Shown: positions 1-7,745, counted from the first letter of the stretch. The stretch: 60,464 bases of DNA from Pseudomonadota bacterium (GCA_018971625.1 JAGXAJ010000017.1:1-60464), one strand, 5' to 3'. Made by a program: numbers and translations. Notes: generated by a model not told the origin, from the sequence alone.

Positions 1-64
1 GCCGCGCGAGCCGGCGCACCTCAGCCGCTGTAAAATCCCTTCGAACCGTAATCGGCTGGCCCAT
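1..64 (-). mobile_element. IS630-type transposase, first 21 codons only (partial)
   Basis: The minus strand opens with ATG at 62-64 and reads MGQPITVRRDFTAAEVRRLA before leaving the window. This matches the usual N-terminus of IS630-family helix-turn-helix transposases (M-x-Q-P-I-x-V-R-x-D-[FY]-T-A-A-x-x-R-R-L-A). Only the start of the DNA-binding domain is visible, so the catalytic part cannot be checked. The roughly 60 bases to its right (65-125) probably hold the IS end, and the neighbouring gene copy is cut there. The family call rests on recognition of the N-terminal signature. Confidence 0.7.
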
Positions 65-124
65 GGCAACTCCTCCAGTTGCCATCTTGAATCATCGATC
101 CTCTGATTTGGGAATCCCAGAGAG

Positions 125-710
125 TCAGAACCTCAGCGAATTGGTATTACCGTCCAAAATCAACTCAAGCATGCGCATCTCTGTGGCACCCAGCCCGGTT
201 GCGCGCCCCGGCAGCTCCTCAAGCAGGGCGACGGCCGCCGGCCGAAACAACGGCAGCGCGATTAAATCCGTCGACAGCAAGTCGAACCAGGCTTGCGGCG
301 TGGGCGAACGATAGGCTTTCCATGCCACGCTTGCTAGTTCGAGGTGTCCATTCCCGATCTTGATGGCAGGCAATTGACGCGCGAGCAGACGCTATGGCAT
401 CAGTTCTCCGATCGAAACATCCGCCTGCACCAAATTCAGTTTCGAAACGACGTTGTCGTGAGCACGGAAACACTGGAGCAGCCAGACCAGGATCAATTGC
501 CCGTTTGGATCCGGATCAATCCACAAATCTATTGCATCGAACCGATCGCTGACATCGGCAAAACCGAACGCGGCGAACGATTTCGCGAGCTCGACCTCCG
601 AGAGCAGTGGTCCGGCAGCGAAGCGATAACCGATACATACCGATCACCTTGTCGGCGATACCGGCAAACTTCAGACATCCCGCCCGGGTCGTCAGGATCG
701 GGCGCTTCAT
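125..710 (-). pseudogene. Broken paralogue of the adjacent gene at 717-1709, cut by the IS element
   Basis: Minus-strand pieces in different frames line up in order with the intact neighbour. A start at 710 reads MKRPILTT (neighbour MKPLILTS). A second frame reads PLLSEVELAKSFAAF and IDLWIDPDPNGQLIL (neighbour SLAEFCRPYKSVELW and DSEPVDQLQLIW). A third reads LELASVAWKAYRS and LLEELPGRATGLGATEMR (neighbour LELASTVWQAYRA and LVEELPSASTGLGATEMR). At least two frameshifts are needed. Homology stops after TEMRMLELILDGN near 140, so the C-terminal third is missing where the IS630 end begins. The pseudogene ATG is 6 bases past the neighbour's stop, which suggests a tandem duplication. Confidence 0.8.
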
Positions 711-716
711 CTCGCT

Positions 717-1709
717 TCACTGCCTCACCGGTGGGATCAACACGGGATCATAGCGCCACAGATTGTCGTTGGTCAGATGCGTGCCGCCCCACCAGCGATC
801 GATTGGATTGTGACGGCTGAAATCTTCCTCGTGCGCGAGAACGGCTCTGCCGAAATCTGTGAGAGACAAGCGACTTCGCCTGAAGGCATCGTCGAACCGA
901 TAATAATTTTCCTGACAGATTCCACGTATCTCATCGTCGAGTCCCATCAGGGCTGGCGTCCGCCCGTGTGCGAGCCCCGCGATCAAGAGGCGTAGCTCCC
1001 AATCGCTGAATACCCCGCGCAGCCCCAAGCTTCGCAGATAGAACAGATCATTCGTGTGGGCATATCCGGCAGCAACAAGTTCGAGCAGTCGCATCTCGGT
1101 CGCGCCTAGCCCTGTTGATGCAGAAGGAAGTTCTTCGACCAGATCGATCATCACCGGCTGCAACATTGGAAACCGACTTAAATCGCGCCGAAGCAGACCG
1201 AAGAACGCCTCCGGCATACTGGCTCGATATGCCTGCCAGACGGTCGAGGCCAGTTCGAGATACGCCGGGGTAATTTTGAAAACAGGAACGCGCCATTTGG
1301 CAAGCTGCTCAGGCGTCGCAGTCAACATATCGTAACTGACAAGCCGCAATTTGAGCTTGGCGACAGTCTCCGGATCGGAACGCAGGCCGTCGAGCAGCCA
1401 GATCAGTTGCAATTGATCTACCGGCTCGGAATCGAACCACAATTCCACCGACTTGTACGGTCGGCAGAATTCGGCGAGGCTCAAATGTTGACAATCCTTT
1501 TGCTCGGGCGGCAATCGGCCAACAATGAAGCACGACCAATGGTCCCCCCGCTCCTGTTTTGGCAAATGCGGGCCAAGATATTCGTCGAGCTTATCCGGAG
1601 GTGGCAACTGGCCCCATGCGAACTTGAAGCAGAACGCAATAACGGTCTTGGCGCGCCCGGACTCCTTCAGCTGAAGGCCGTGTAAACTGGTCAGTATCAA
1701 CGGCTTCAT
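717..1709 (-). CDS. Conserved hypothetical protein, tandem-duplicated family
   Basis: A 330-residue protein if started at MKPLILTSLHG. An upstream in-frame ATG at 1733 would add eight residues, but the degenerate paralogue also starts at the MK-[RP] position. No signal peptide or membrane segment is visible. Visible features are an acidic stretch around ELWFDSEPVDQLQLIWLLDG, a conserved block ELPSASTGLGATEMRLLELV, and a C-terminal IDRWWGGTHLTNDNLWRYD followed by LIPP. The W/G-rich tail resembles DUF1835/DUF3658-type proteins. I recognise this only loosely and propose no function. The gene is followed at once by its decayed copy on the same strand. Confidence 0.75.
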   Translation of the reverse strand: MKPLILTSLHGLQLKESGRAKTVIAFCFKFAWGQLPPPDKLDEYLGPHLPKQERGDHWSCFIVGRLPPEQKDCQHLSLAEFCRPYKSVELWFDSEPVDQLQLIWLLDGLRSDPETVAKLKLRLVSYDMLTATPEQLAKWRVPVFKITPAYLELASTVWQAYRASMPEAFFGLLRRDLSRFPMLQPVMIDLVEELPSASTGLGATEMRLLELVAAGYAHTNDLFYLRSLGLRGVFSDWELRLLIAGLAHGRTPALMGLDDEIRGICQENYYRFDDAFRRSRLSLTDFGRAVLAHEEDFSRHNPIDRWWGGTHLTNDNLWRYDPVLIPPVRQ

Positions 1710-1821
1710 ACGCATCCACCCCACGACACACAAAATAAAACGGACGCTGATGACGTCGGCAACTCAACGTCTCAACGCCCGCTTCTGTCGAGCTGTTGGG
1801 CCTTGCGGCCCGTAAAAACGT

Positions 1822-2910
<1,089 letters not shown>

Positions 2911-3006
2911 TGGGTCTTGCTCCTTATGGCGGGGATTCGCGAGCGGGACAAACGGGCGGTGAGAATCAGATCAAACGGTCAACTTGTGGAACCTTGTACC
3001 ACGTTT

Positions 3007-3028
3007 GTTCTATGTTCGCAATATGTTC
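3007..3028 (-). promoter_or_regulatory. LexA (SOS) box of recA, three half-sites
   Basis: On the plus strand the order is GTTC (3007-3010), N3, GTTC (3014-3017), N7, GTTC (3025-3028). On the coding strand of recA this contains GAAC-N7-GAAC, the direct-repeat LexA box of alphaproteobacteria, plus a third GAAC half-site three bases further in. A TACAAG-like -10 lies just downstream toward recA, so LexA bound here would cover the promoter. Confidence 0.85.
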
Positions 3029-3042
3029 TTTTAGCGCAGGGG

Positions 3043-3100
3043 GGTACTGTCCGTATTTAACCCCTTGTGTCCTAATTTGATTTTTGGAGTGTCCTAATTC
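3043..3100 (+). repeat. Dispersed repeat copy R1 (GTACTGTCCGTATTTAA ... GTGTCCTAATTC)
   Basis: This copy reads GTACTGTCCGTATTTAACC, then GTGTCCTAATTT, a 10-base spacer and GTGTCCTAATTC. Near-identical copies occur at 6389-6455 and 6729-6784, with weaker relatives near 7717, 8073 and 8728. Each ordered copy carries two GTGTCCTAA units about 20 bases apart. It does not code for anything obvious. Confidence 0.8.
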
Positions 3101-3149
3101 CAGTGCCGCTGCGATTTTGTTGAACGCGGGATGAACCCAACAGGGCGCG

Positions 3150-3266
3150 ATGCGTTTGTACAAGATGGAGCGCAAACTTGAAAAACGTGCGGAACAAGCA
3201 TTCGTCACCGTCATGCTCAGCATGGCGATGCTAATCGTATGTTCCGGTTTTTTGTTGCTCCATTAA
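3150..3266 (+). CDS. 38-residue membrane peptide
   Basis: The frame from ATG 3150 to TAA 3266 reads a charged N-terminus (MRLYKMERKLEKRAEQ) followed by about 20 hydrophobic residues (FVTVMLSMAMLIVCSGFLLL) and a terminal His. This predicts a single membrane helix with the N-terminus in the cytosol. The stop codon touches a GGCCGCC/GGCGGCC hairpin with a T-rich tail, as expected of a real 3' end. A later ATG (MERKLEK) is possible. No family is recognised, and the ribosome site is weak. Confidence 0.5.
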   Translation: MRLYKMERKLEKRAEQAFVTVMLSMAMLIVCSGFLLLH

Positions 3267-3294
3267 GGCCGCCTCAGTGGGCGGCCTCTTTCTT
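3267..3294 (+). terminator. GGCCGCC/GGCGGCC hairpin with T-rich tail
   Basis: The stem GGCCGCC (3267-3273) and GGCGGCC (3280-3286) encloses the loop TCAGTG and is followed by TCTTTCTTGT. It directly follows the stop of the 38-residue membrane peptide and is a plausible intrinsic terminator. The stop codon of the convergent gene on the minus strand lies in the loop. The same hairpin recurs at 6703, 7106, and in weaker form at 7923, 8317, 8702, 9091, 9416 and 9781. Confidence 0.75.
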
Positions 3295-4083
3295 GTCGAG
3301 ATCGATTTTCATTTCAACCGGCTCATCTTCTTCCGCATCGTAGATTTGTGAGACGTTCATTGCGAACGTTCGAAACCAACGCAGACGAATAGCGGCAGGC
3401 CAGCCTTTATCAGCGGCTGGAATCTTTTTCAGCAACGCGATCAGCAAGGGATCAAGATCAAGCCCGTCCGTCCCGTCACCATCGCCAGTTTTCTTTGGCG
3501 GGGGATCGTTTTTCTTTTCATCAGCAGGCGGCGTTCCGGGGCCGGGCGGGACGGCCGGTTTAACCAGACGATCTTCACCATGCTCAAAAAACCGAGCCTG
3601 CCGAGCCGAGCGCATGAAGACTTGTCGCGCCTTGTCTAGCTGTTTCGACGAGACGCCAACAGCCTTCATAAACTTCTCAATGGCTGCCGCCCCGGGTAGC
3701 GTATAGCCCTTAAAGTTTTCGTAGACCTTCAAATAAAGCGGGACAGTTAGGAATGCATCTGCCCTTGCGGCGGCTTCTTGTGCCGGATCGGCGATACGCC
3801 GTCCTAGTGTTGTCAGCTTAACCGATCCCCGCTCATTTTCCGTCAGTCCAAACGTCGCTGCGGCCGAAACGCGAAGTCGAAAGGCTCCGCTAGTCATCGA
3901 CTGATTAAGGTACGCTGCTAGCTGATCTAGCGTGCATTCGGTGCCAGCGTTGTCCGCAATCGCTTTTGCAATCTCGATTGCGCCGTTCAAATCATTGTAG
4001 GGGAATTGAATAGTCGAGCGCTCCCGCCCTTCATCCCCATCGGTCTGAGCATCTTGAATGTTCTGAACCTGTTCTTTCGTCAT
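3274..4083 (-). CDS. Conserved protein with winged-helix-like N-terminal half
   Basis: A 269-residue soluble protein. The N-terminal 130 residues (PYNDLNGAIEIAKAI, CTLDQLAAYLNQS, FRLRVSAAATFGL, VKLTTLGRRIADP) have the look of a winged-helix DNA-binding fold, as in DUF5343-like proteins. The next part (YLKVYENFKGYTLP, ARQVFMRSARQARFF) is helical. It is followed by a Pro/Lys/Asp-rich linker and a short domain with GWPAAIRLRWFRTF. GGGAG precedes the start. The upstream region is the nested inverted-repeat block, which could be its operator. Its stop lies inside the 3267 hairpin loop. The function is unknown, and DNA binding is inferred from sequence pattern only. Confidence 0.7.
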   Translation of the reverse strand: MTKEQVQNIQDAQTDGDEGRERSTIQFPYNDLNGAIEIAKAIADNAGTECTLDQLAAYLNQSMTSGAFRLRVSAAATFGLTENERGSVKLTTLGRRIADPAQEAAARADAFLTVPLYLKVYENFKGYTLPGAAAIEKFMKAVGVSSKQLDKARQVFMRSARQARFFEHGEDRLVKPAVPPGPGTPPADEKKNDPPPKKTGDGDGTDGLDLDPLLIALLKKIPAADKGWPAAIRLRWFRTFAMNVSQIYDAEEDEPVEMKIDLDKKEAAH

Positions 4084-4132
4084 TACGAAATCTCCCGCCG
4101 CTTAGACGAAACCCGTATCCTCCTATAGCAAG

Positions 4133-4225
4133 CCTCAATAATCCACGCAAACATTTTATGCGGATTTCCGCATTTTTTGTTTGACTATGTTTGCGTCGAT
4201 GTTACCTTAAAATGGCTTATTGAGG
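4133..4225. promoter_or_regulatory. Nested inverted-repeat block (possible operator or element end)
   Basis: Three nested symmetric pairs share roughly one centre. The outer pair is CCTCAATAA (4133-4141) and TTATTGAGG (4217-4225). The middle pair is ACGCAAACAT (4145-4154) and ATGTTTGCGT (4187-4196). The inner perfect hairpin is ATGCGGA-TT-TCCGCAT (4158-4173). The block sits between the leftward 3274-4083 gene and the rightward micro-ORF, tRNA-like sequence and transposase. It could be a divergent operator or the recognised end of a mobile unit. Confidence 0.7.
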
Positions 4226-4233
4226 ATATCGTC

Positions 4234-4287
4234 ATGCCCAGACTGCCAGAGCCCCGGCGAACTTCCGACCGACGCGCGGGGCTATGA
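4234..4287 (+). CDS. 17-residue micro-ORF before the hairpin and tRNA-like sequence
   Basis: ATG 4234 to TGA 4287 reads MPRLPEPRRTSDRRAGL, a basic peptide that ends 11 bases before a strong hairpin. GAGG lies about nine bases upstream of the ATG. Its place between the inverted-repeat block and the hairpin suits a leader peptide, but no evidence of translation is visible. Confidence 0.25.
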   Translation: MPRLPEPRRTSDRRAGL

Positions 4288-4298
4288 CACATAGGAAA

Positions 4299-4340
4299 GG
4301 GCCGCTACCCGGCTCCCGTGACAAGGAAAGGTAGCGGCCC
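4299..4340 (+). other. Long perfect hairpin upstream of the tRNA-like sequence
   Basis: GGGCCGCTACC (4299-4309) and GGTAGCGGCCC (4330-4340) form an 11-bp perfect stem with a 20-base loop. Both arms are preceded by GGAAAG. There is no T-run after it, so it is not a standard terminator. It lies 15 bases before the tRNA-like sequence, so it may be an RNA structure or a recombination feature. Confidence 0.6.
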
Positions 4341-4355
4341 CTAATCGGCTCAAGA

Positions 4356-4431
4356 TGCCCCTTCGTCTAACGGTAGGACGCTCGCTCTTACAGGCCGAGA
4401 GGTCCGGGTCCGAATCCCGGCGGGGCTGCCA
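4356..4431 (+). tRNA. tRNA-like sequence, probably degenerate, anticodon uncertain
   Basis: The 76 bases end in an encoded CCA. The D-arm is GTCT-AACGGTA-GGAC with the conserved GG. The T-arm is CCGGG-TCCGAAT-CCCGG, with C in place of the second T of the T-loop. The acceptor stem pairs five G-C pairs (GCCCC with GGGGC) but its first and last pairs fail (T-T and T-C). The anticodon arm can be drawn as TCGCT-CTTACAG-GCCGA, with loop anticodon UAC and one C-C mismatch, or with a bulge. It is either a decayed tRNA or a tRNA-like element belonging to the mobile unit to its right. Confidence 0.5.
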
Positions 4432-4601
4432 AGGATCGAAACTAGTGGGACCGCCCGGGCTGCAACCCTGACGATCCCGATCAAACACCCCGGGATTGCG
4501 CCCCGAAGCGAATGACCATCATGGCAATATACGCTCTGCAAGGCGTTTTTGCCAGTCCTCGCGAAAGGCCAGTCCCCTAACCCTTAGAGGATTGCGCCCT
4601 C

Positions 4602-5492
4602 ATGAATACCCTCTCCCGCGACCAGCAAATTCAAATCATCGCCTGCCTGACCGAAGGCCAAAGCATTCGCGCCACTGAGCGCATTACTGGCGCTCACCGC
4701 GATACCATCATGCGCCTTGGCGAGCGCATTGGGCGCGGCTGCGCCGAACTACATGACCGCATGATGGTTGGCGTCCGCTGCGGCCGTTTGGAGCTGGACG
4801 AAATCTGGGGCTACGTCGGCAAGAAGCAGAAGCGCGTCCAGCGCCACGAAATCAGCCACAAGGGCGACCAGTACACGTTTATCGGAATGTCAGCCTCCGC
4901 CAAGGCCATCATTTCCTATCGCACCGGCAAGCGCGACAGCGAGAATACGGACCTGTTTGTGCAGGACCTTCGCCAGCGGGTGATCGGCGCTCCCGAGATC
5001 AGCACGGACGGCTTTCATCCCTACAAGGTAGCGATCCGCGACGCCTTCAATGGCAGGGCTTCCCATGGCGTGATCGTAAAGACCTACAGCGTAACGAACC
5101 TGGCTGTAAAAGACGCCGCGCGCCGCTACAGCCCGGCCGAAGTAGTAGCAGTAAGCCGTGAGGTAGAGAGCGGGACGCCCTCCTATATCTCGACCAGCTA
5201 CGTTGAACGGCAGAACCTCACCTTGCGGATGACGCAAAAGCGGTTCGCCCGGCTCACCAATGGCTTTTCAAAGAAACTCACCCATCACGCCGCTGCGGTG
5301 AGCCTGTATGTCGCCCACTACAACCTTTGCCGCGTCCACGAGGCTCTGCGGACTACGCCGGGCGTGGCGCTAGGCATCGCGGATCGGGTCTGGACGATTG
5401 GCGACCTGATTGACGCGGTGCTGCCGCTGGAGCCGTACAAGCCCGTACGGACTGTGAGGAAATTCACGGTAATACAGGGCGGGAAAAGTTAA
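4602..5492 (+). mobile_element. IS1-type DDE transposase
   Basis: The 296-residue protein resembles the stand-alone IS1-family transposases of rhizobia. It has an N-terminal helix-turn-helix (QSIRATERITGAHRDTIMRL) and a DDE triad at D66 (ELDEIWGYV), D136 (ISTDGFHPY) and E202 (SYVERQNLTLRM). It is uninterrupted and full length. AGAGG precedes the ATG. I see no clear terminal inverted repeats or target duplication next to it, so it may depend on other sequences or be an immobile relic. The structured block and tRNA-like sequence lie immediately upstream on the same strand. Confidence 0.85.
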
Positions 5493-5711
5493 ATTTCGGG
5501 GCTAGACAATCTTGGAATCATGCCTAAATCAATGGAACAATAGTTATATCAAGCAGTTATGGCTTAGGCTGGTTCCGAAGCCTTCATTGACTGTTAATCC
5601 AAATCAGCCTACGAAAATTCTGTTAGAAAACGGCCCCGGTCATTCGTCCTTGATGGAAAGCGTTGAAAGACGCTACGAGTGTCCGGGGTCAAACTATTTC
5701 TAGGGGCTGGA
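5493..5711. other. Intergenic region, no gene recognised
   Basis: The stretch between the transposase and the NYN-domain gene is more AT-rich than its surroundings. A 63-residue open frame here has no family resemblance, and its last part overlaps the ribosome site of the next gene. It contains a GTGTCCGGGG variant of the repeat core near 5680. Confidence 0.4.
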
Positions 5712-6326
5712 ATGCCGGGGAAATTCGCCATCCTAATGGACGGCGGTTTTGTGAAGAAGAAGCTAAAACAAACAACGAAAAACTTCCCTTCCGTAGCCGA
5801 CTTTAGGACAGAGGTCGCGAGGATTAAAGCACATCCGGCACTGGTTGGGCACGATCTGCTGCGCGTCTATTTTTACGATGCTCCGCCAGCATCTGGCGCG
5901 ATGACAAACCCGATCAGTCAAGCTCAGATCAACCTAAATGCTCATCCTGATCACCCAAAAAACGTAAGCTTGCATCAGCTTCTAGAAGTTGAACCGGACT
6001 TTGCTTTGCGGATGGGCGAGTCCGCCATCCATGGATGGACCATCGGGAATAGCGCTTTAAAGCAAATGGCGAGAACACCTCGCCAGCTTGTCGCGACAGA
6101 TATGGTCCCTAACATCGAACAAAAGGGCGTCGACCTTCGGATTGGGCTAGACATAGCGCGACTGGCCTTGCGCGAAATGGTCTCTGCAGTTGTCGTGGTG
6201 ACTGGAGATAGCGATCTAGTTCCGGCATTCAAGTTTGCGCGCCGCGAAGGCTGCCGAGTATATCTCGATCATATGGGCCATTCGGTACGACGTGAACTCA
6301 AGGTCCATGCCGATCTAATCCTATAG
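5712..6326 (+). CDS. NYN-domain (LabA/DUF88-like) putative ribonuclease
   Basis: A 204-residue protein with the NYN pattern of the PIN-like nuclease superfamily. It has an N-terminal FAILMDGGFVKKKL, a central KGVDLRIGLDIARLAL and VVVVTGDSDLVPAFKFAR near the C-terminus. The Asp residues of MDGG, KGVD and TGDSD are the expected metal ligands. Members cleave RNA, and some act in defence or RNA turnover. The start at 5712 follows AGGGGC. The longer frame from 5679 would add eleven residues without a ribosome site. It lies between an IS1-type transposase and a repeat cluster, so accessory or defence cargo is plausible but not proven. Confidence 0.8.
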   Translation: MPGKFAILMDGGFVKKKLKQTTKNFPSVADFRTEVARIKAHPALVGHDLLRVYFYDAPPASGAMTNPISQAQINLNAHPDHPKNVSLHQLLEVEPDFALRMGESAIHGWTIGNSALKQMARTPRQLVATDMVPNIEQKGVDLRIGLDIARLALREMVSAVVVVTGDSDLVPAFKFARREGCRVYLDHMGHSVRRELKVHADLIL

Positions 6327-6343
6327 CGCCATACCGATATTTG

Positions 6344-6389
6344 CAGTGTCCTAATTCCCCTCCGCGAGTGTCCGAATTAGGACAGTACC
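6344..6389. repeat. Partial and inverted copies of the GTGTCCTAATTC repeat
   Basis: Just past the NYN gene the core occurs as AGTGTCCTAATTC, then GAGTGTCCGAATTAGGACA, where direct and inverted cores overlap in a palindrome and lead into GACAGTACC. ACAGTACC (6382-6389) and GGTACTGT (6397-6404) are inverted arms that join this copy to R2. The arrangement looks like two copies meeting head to head. Confidence 0.7.
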
Positions 6390-6455
6390 GCGCAGGGGTA
6401 CTGTTCGTATTTAACCCCTTGTGTCCTAATTTAAATTTCGAAGTGTCCTAAGTTC
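6389..6455 (+). repeat. Dispersed repeat copy R2
   Basis: This copy matches R1 over about 65 bases, from GCGCAGGGG through GTATTTAACCCCTTGTGTCC and AAGTGTCCTAAGTTC, with only scattered changes. It is followed by a second motif, GGTTCACTTTTGGACATAA, that recurs in variant form near 8410. Confidence 0.8.
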
Positions 6456-6550
6456 GCGCTAGGTTCACTTTTGGACATAACGAAGTCGGACTGAGCGGTG
6501 CTGTTATGGCTTATTGGGTGGCAACTTCTTGCAAGTTCCACTCACCATTG

Positions 6551-6682
6551 TCACGCCGCGTTCTTCCATGCACCTGCGATAAGGATGACAAGTGACATCC
6601 AAGGTGCACTGAAAATCCAAACGTAATAGGACCCCAAGACCAGAGCGGCGATCACGAGTGTCGCCTTGGTTTTTCCATCCAT
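6551..6682 (-). CDS. 43-residue membrane peptide, paralogue of 8854-8961
   Basis: The minus-strand frame reads MDGKTKATLVIAALVLGSYY followed by VWIFSAPWMSLVILIAGAWK. It predicts two short membrane helices around an SAPW turn. The start shares K-A-T-L-x-I-A-A-x-V-L-G-S-Y with the small frame at 8854-8961, which argues that both are genes. It lies between repeat copy R2 and a GGCCGCC hairpin. No family is known to me. Confidence 0.6.
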   Translation of the reverse strand: MDGKTKATLVIAALVLGSYYVWIFSAPWMSLVILIAGAWKNAA

Positions 6683-6702
6683 GAAAGCGTTGTTCCCGAT
6701 AA

Positions 6703-6722
6703 GGCCGCCTCAGTTGGCGGCC
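6703..6722 (+). terminator. GGCCGCC/GGCGGCC hairpin, second copy
   Basis: The stem GGCCGCC (6703-6709) and GGCGGCC (6716-6722) has loop TCAGTT. It is identical in stem to the copy at 3267. It sits upstream of the leftward small gene and directly before repeat R3, so it does not simply terminate a neighbouring gene. Confidence 0.65.
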
Positions 6723-6728
6723 TATTTG

Positions 6729-6784
6729 GTACTGTCCGTATTTAAGCCCCAGTGTCCTAAGTTGAATCTTCGAGTGTCCTAATT
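6729..6784 (+). repeat. Dispersed repeat copy R3, overlapping a gene end
   Basis: This copy reads GTACTGTCCGTATTTAAGCC, AGTGTCCTAAGTTG and GAGTGTCCTAATTC. Its right part is also the last codons of the leftward gene 6757-7089, whose C-terminus RTLEDST is therefore repeat-derived. Confidence 0.8.
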
Positions 6785-7089
6785 CGATTTTGCTCTCGCA
6801 CCAAGAACTGGCAAAGCTCGATAGTTGCTAACGTAATAAACAACAGAGCGGGCAACCAGAATGCGATAGTCGCAAACAATGCGACGATCGGCATATACGG
6901 ATTTCGGAATCCGCCGGCCGCGAAGAACAACAGGACGCCGGCGCCGGCCTGCAATCCACCAAAGACAAATCCCAACGTGCCCGGCCTTGGCTTTGCCGCC
7001 ATGGCACCCTGCCGCTTTTTAGATAAGACCCAACAAATTACTGCGGGTACAATCCAACCAAGGAAAATAAAGAACCAAGGAAACCACAT
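6757..7089 (-). CDS. Small integral membrane protein, C-terminus encoded by repeat R3
   Basis: A 110-residue protein with three hydrophobic segments: MWFPWFFIFLGWIVPAVICW, GFVFGGLQAGAGVLLFFAAG and IVALFATIAFWLPALLFITL. A basic loop with KKRQG separates the first two. The ATG at 7089 follows AAGGCGAG; a TTG at 7104 would add five residues. The final residues REQNRIRTLEDST are read from repeat copy R3, so the original C-terminus may have been replaced. No family is recognised. Confidence 0.65.
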   Translation of the reverse strand: MWFPWFFIFLGWIVPAVICWVLSKKRQGAMAAKPRPGTLGFVFGGLQAGAGVLLFFAAGGFRNPYMPIVALFATIAFWLPALLFITLATIELCQFLVREQNRIRTLEDST

Positions 7090-7105
7090 ATCTCGCCTTA
7101 ACAAA

Positions 7106-7128
7106 GGCCGCCTCCGTTGTTGGCGGCC
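7106..7128 (+). terminator. GGCCGCC/GGCGGCC hairpin, third copy
   Basis: The stem GGCCGCC (7106-7112) and GGCGGCC (7122-7128) has a nine-base loop and is followed by TCTTTCATTC. It lies in the 5' region of the leftward gene, again with its T-rich side to the right. Confidence 0.65.
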
Positions 7129-7253
7129 TCTTTCATTCGTCGTCTAGGCAGGTTGTCAGAGCGGCCTATTTCGCATCTGCGAATGGCCCATTCGGCCAGT
7201 ACCAATTTGCCAAAGCGAGTGTTCGAGTTAGGAGTACCTTGCCAAGTCGGTGA

Positions 7254-7517
7254 TCAGCCGCAGTTGCGCACACGGCGTTCGCGCCAGGCCTGCCCGTCCC
7301 AGAATCGCTGGGTTATCCAGCGACAGGGCGGGATCGGCTCCCCAACCGGAGCATCGACATGGCCCGACCAGTACGGATAGCCGCCAGGTCCGGGATAAGT
7401 GCGCGGATACGGATTGCCGGCCGGACCGTAATCATCGCCCGGGCCAGCATAAGTAGGCGAGAGTGCCGAAACCACCAATGTCGCGACGGCAGCGAAAGCC
7501 AATAACGTCTTCCCCAT
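7254..7517 (-). CDS. Small exported protein, Gly/Pro/Tyr-rich
   Basis: The 87-residue product has a clear signal peptide (MGKTLLAFAAVATLVVSALS, cleavage after TYA). A Gly/Pro/Tyr-rich middle (GPGDDYGPAGNPYPRTYPG) leads to a compact C-terminus with two Cys (PPCRWITQRFWDGQAWRERR and VRNCG), perhaps one disulfide. Proteins of this design are common in Bradyrhizobium, but I know no function for them. A periplasmic or extracellular location is predicted. Confidence 0.75.
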   Translation of the reverse strand: MGKTLLAFAAVATLVVSALSPTYAGPGDDYGPAGNPYPRTYPGPGGYPYWSGHVDAPVGEPIPPCRWITQRFWDGQAWRERRVRNCG

Positions 7518-7716
7518 GGTGATACCTTTCCGATCTATTGAGTCGGCCGCGCAAGTATCGAAGTGTCCCGGACTATACCTCGGAGTCTTCCGGTGGCTCC
7601 AGTGACGCCAATCGATCGGCTGTCCTCTTTGGATCGCACGCGCTTCCTTGTCGCGATATCGGAAAATATCACTGTCCGAACCTAGTTGCTGGCCTGCTTC
7701 CGACCGCAGTGGCCTG

Positions 7717-7745
7717 GTTTGATTTTGGGAGTGTCCTCATTTGGA
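7717..7745 (+). repeat. Partial copy R4 of the GTGTCCTAATTC repeat
   Basis: GGTTTGATTTTGGGAGTGTC followed by CTCATTTGG matches the right half of R1 (TTTGATTTTTGGAGTGTCCT, then AATTC). The left half is missing. The 7518-7803 stretch otherwise shows no convincing gene. Confidence 0.55.
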
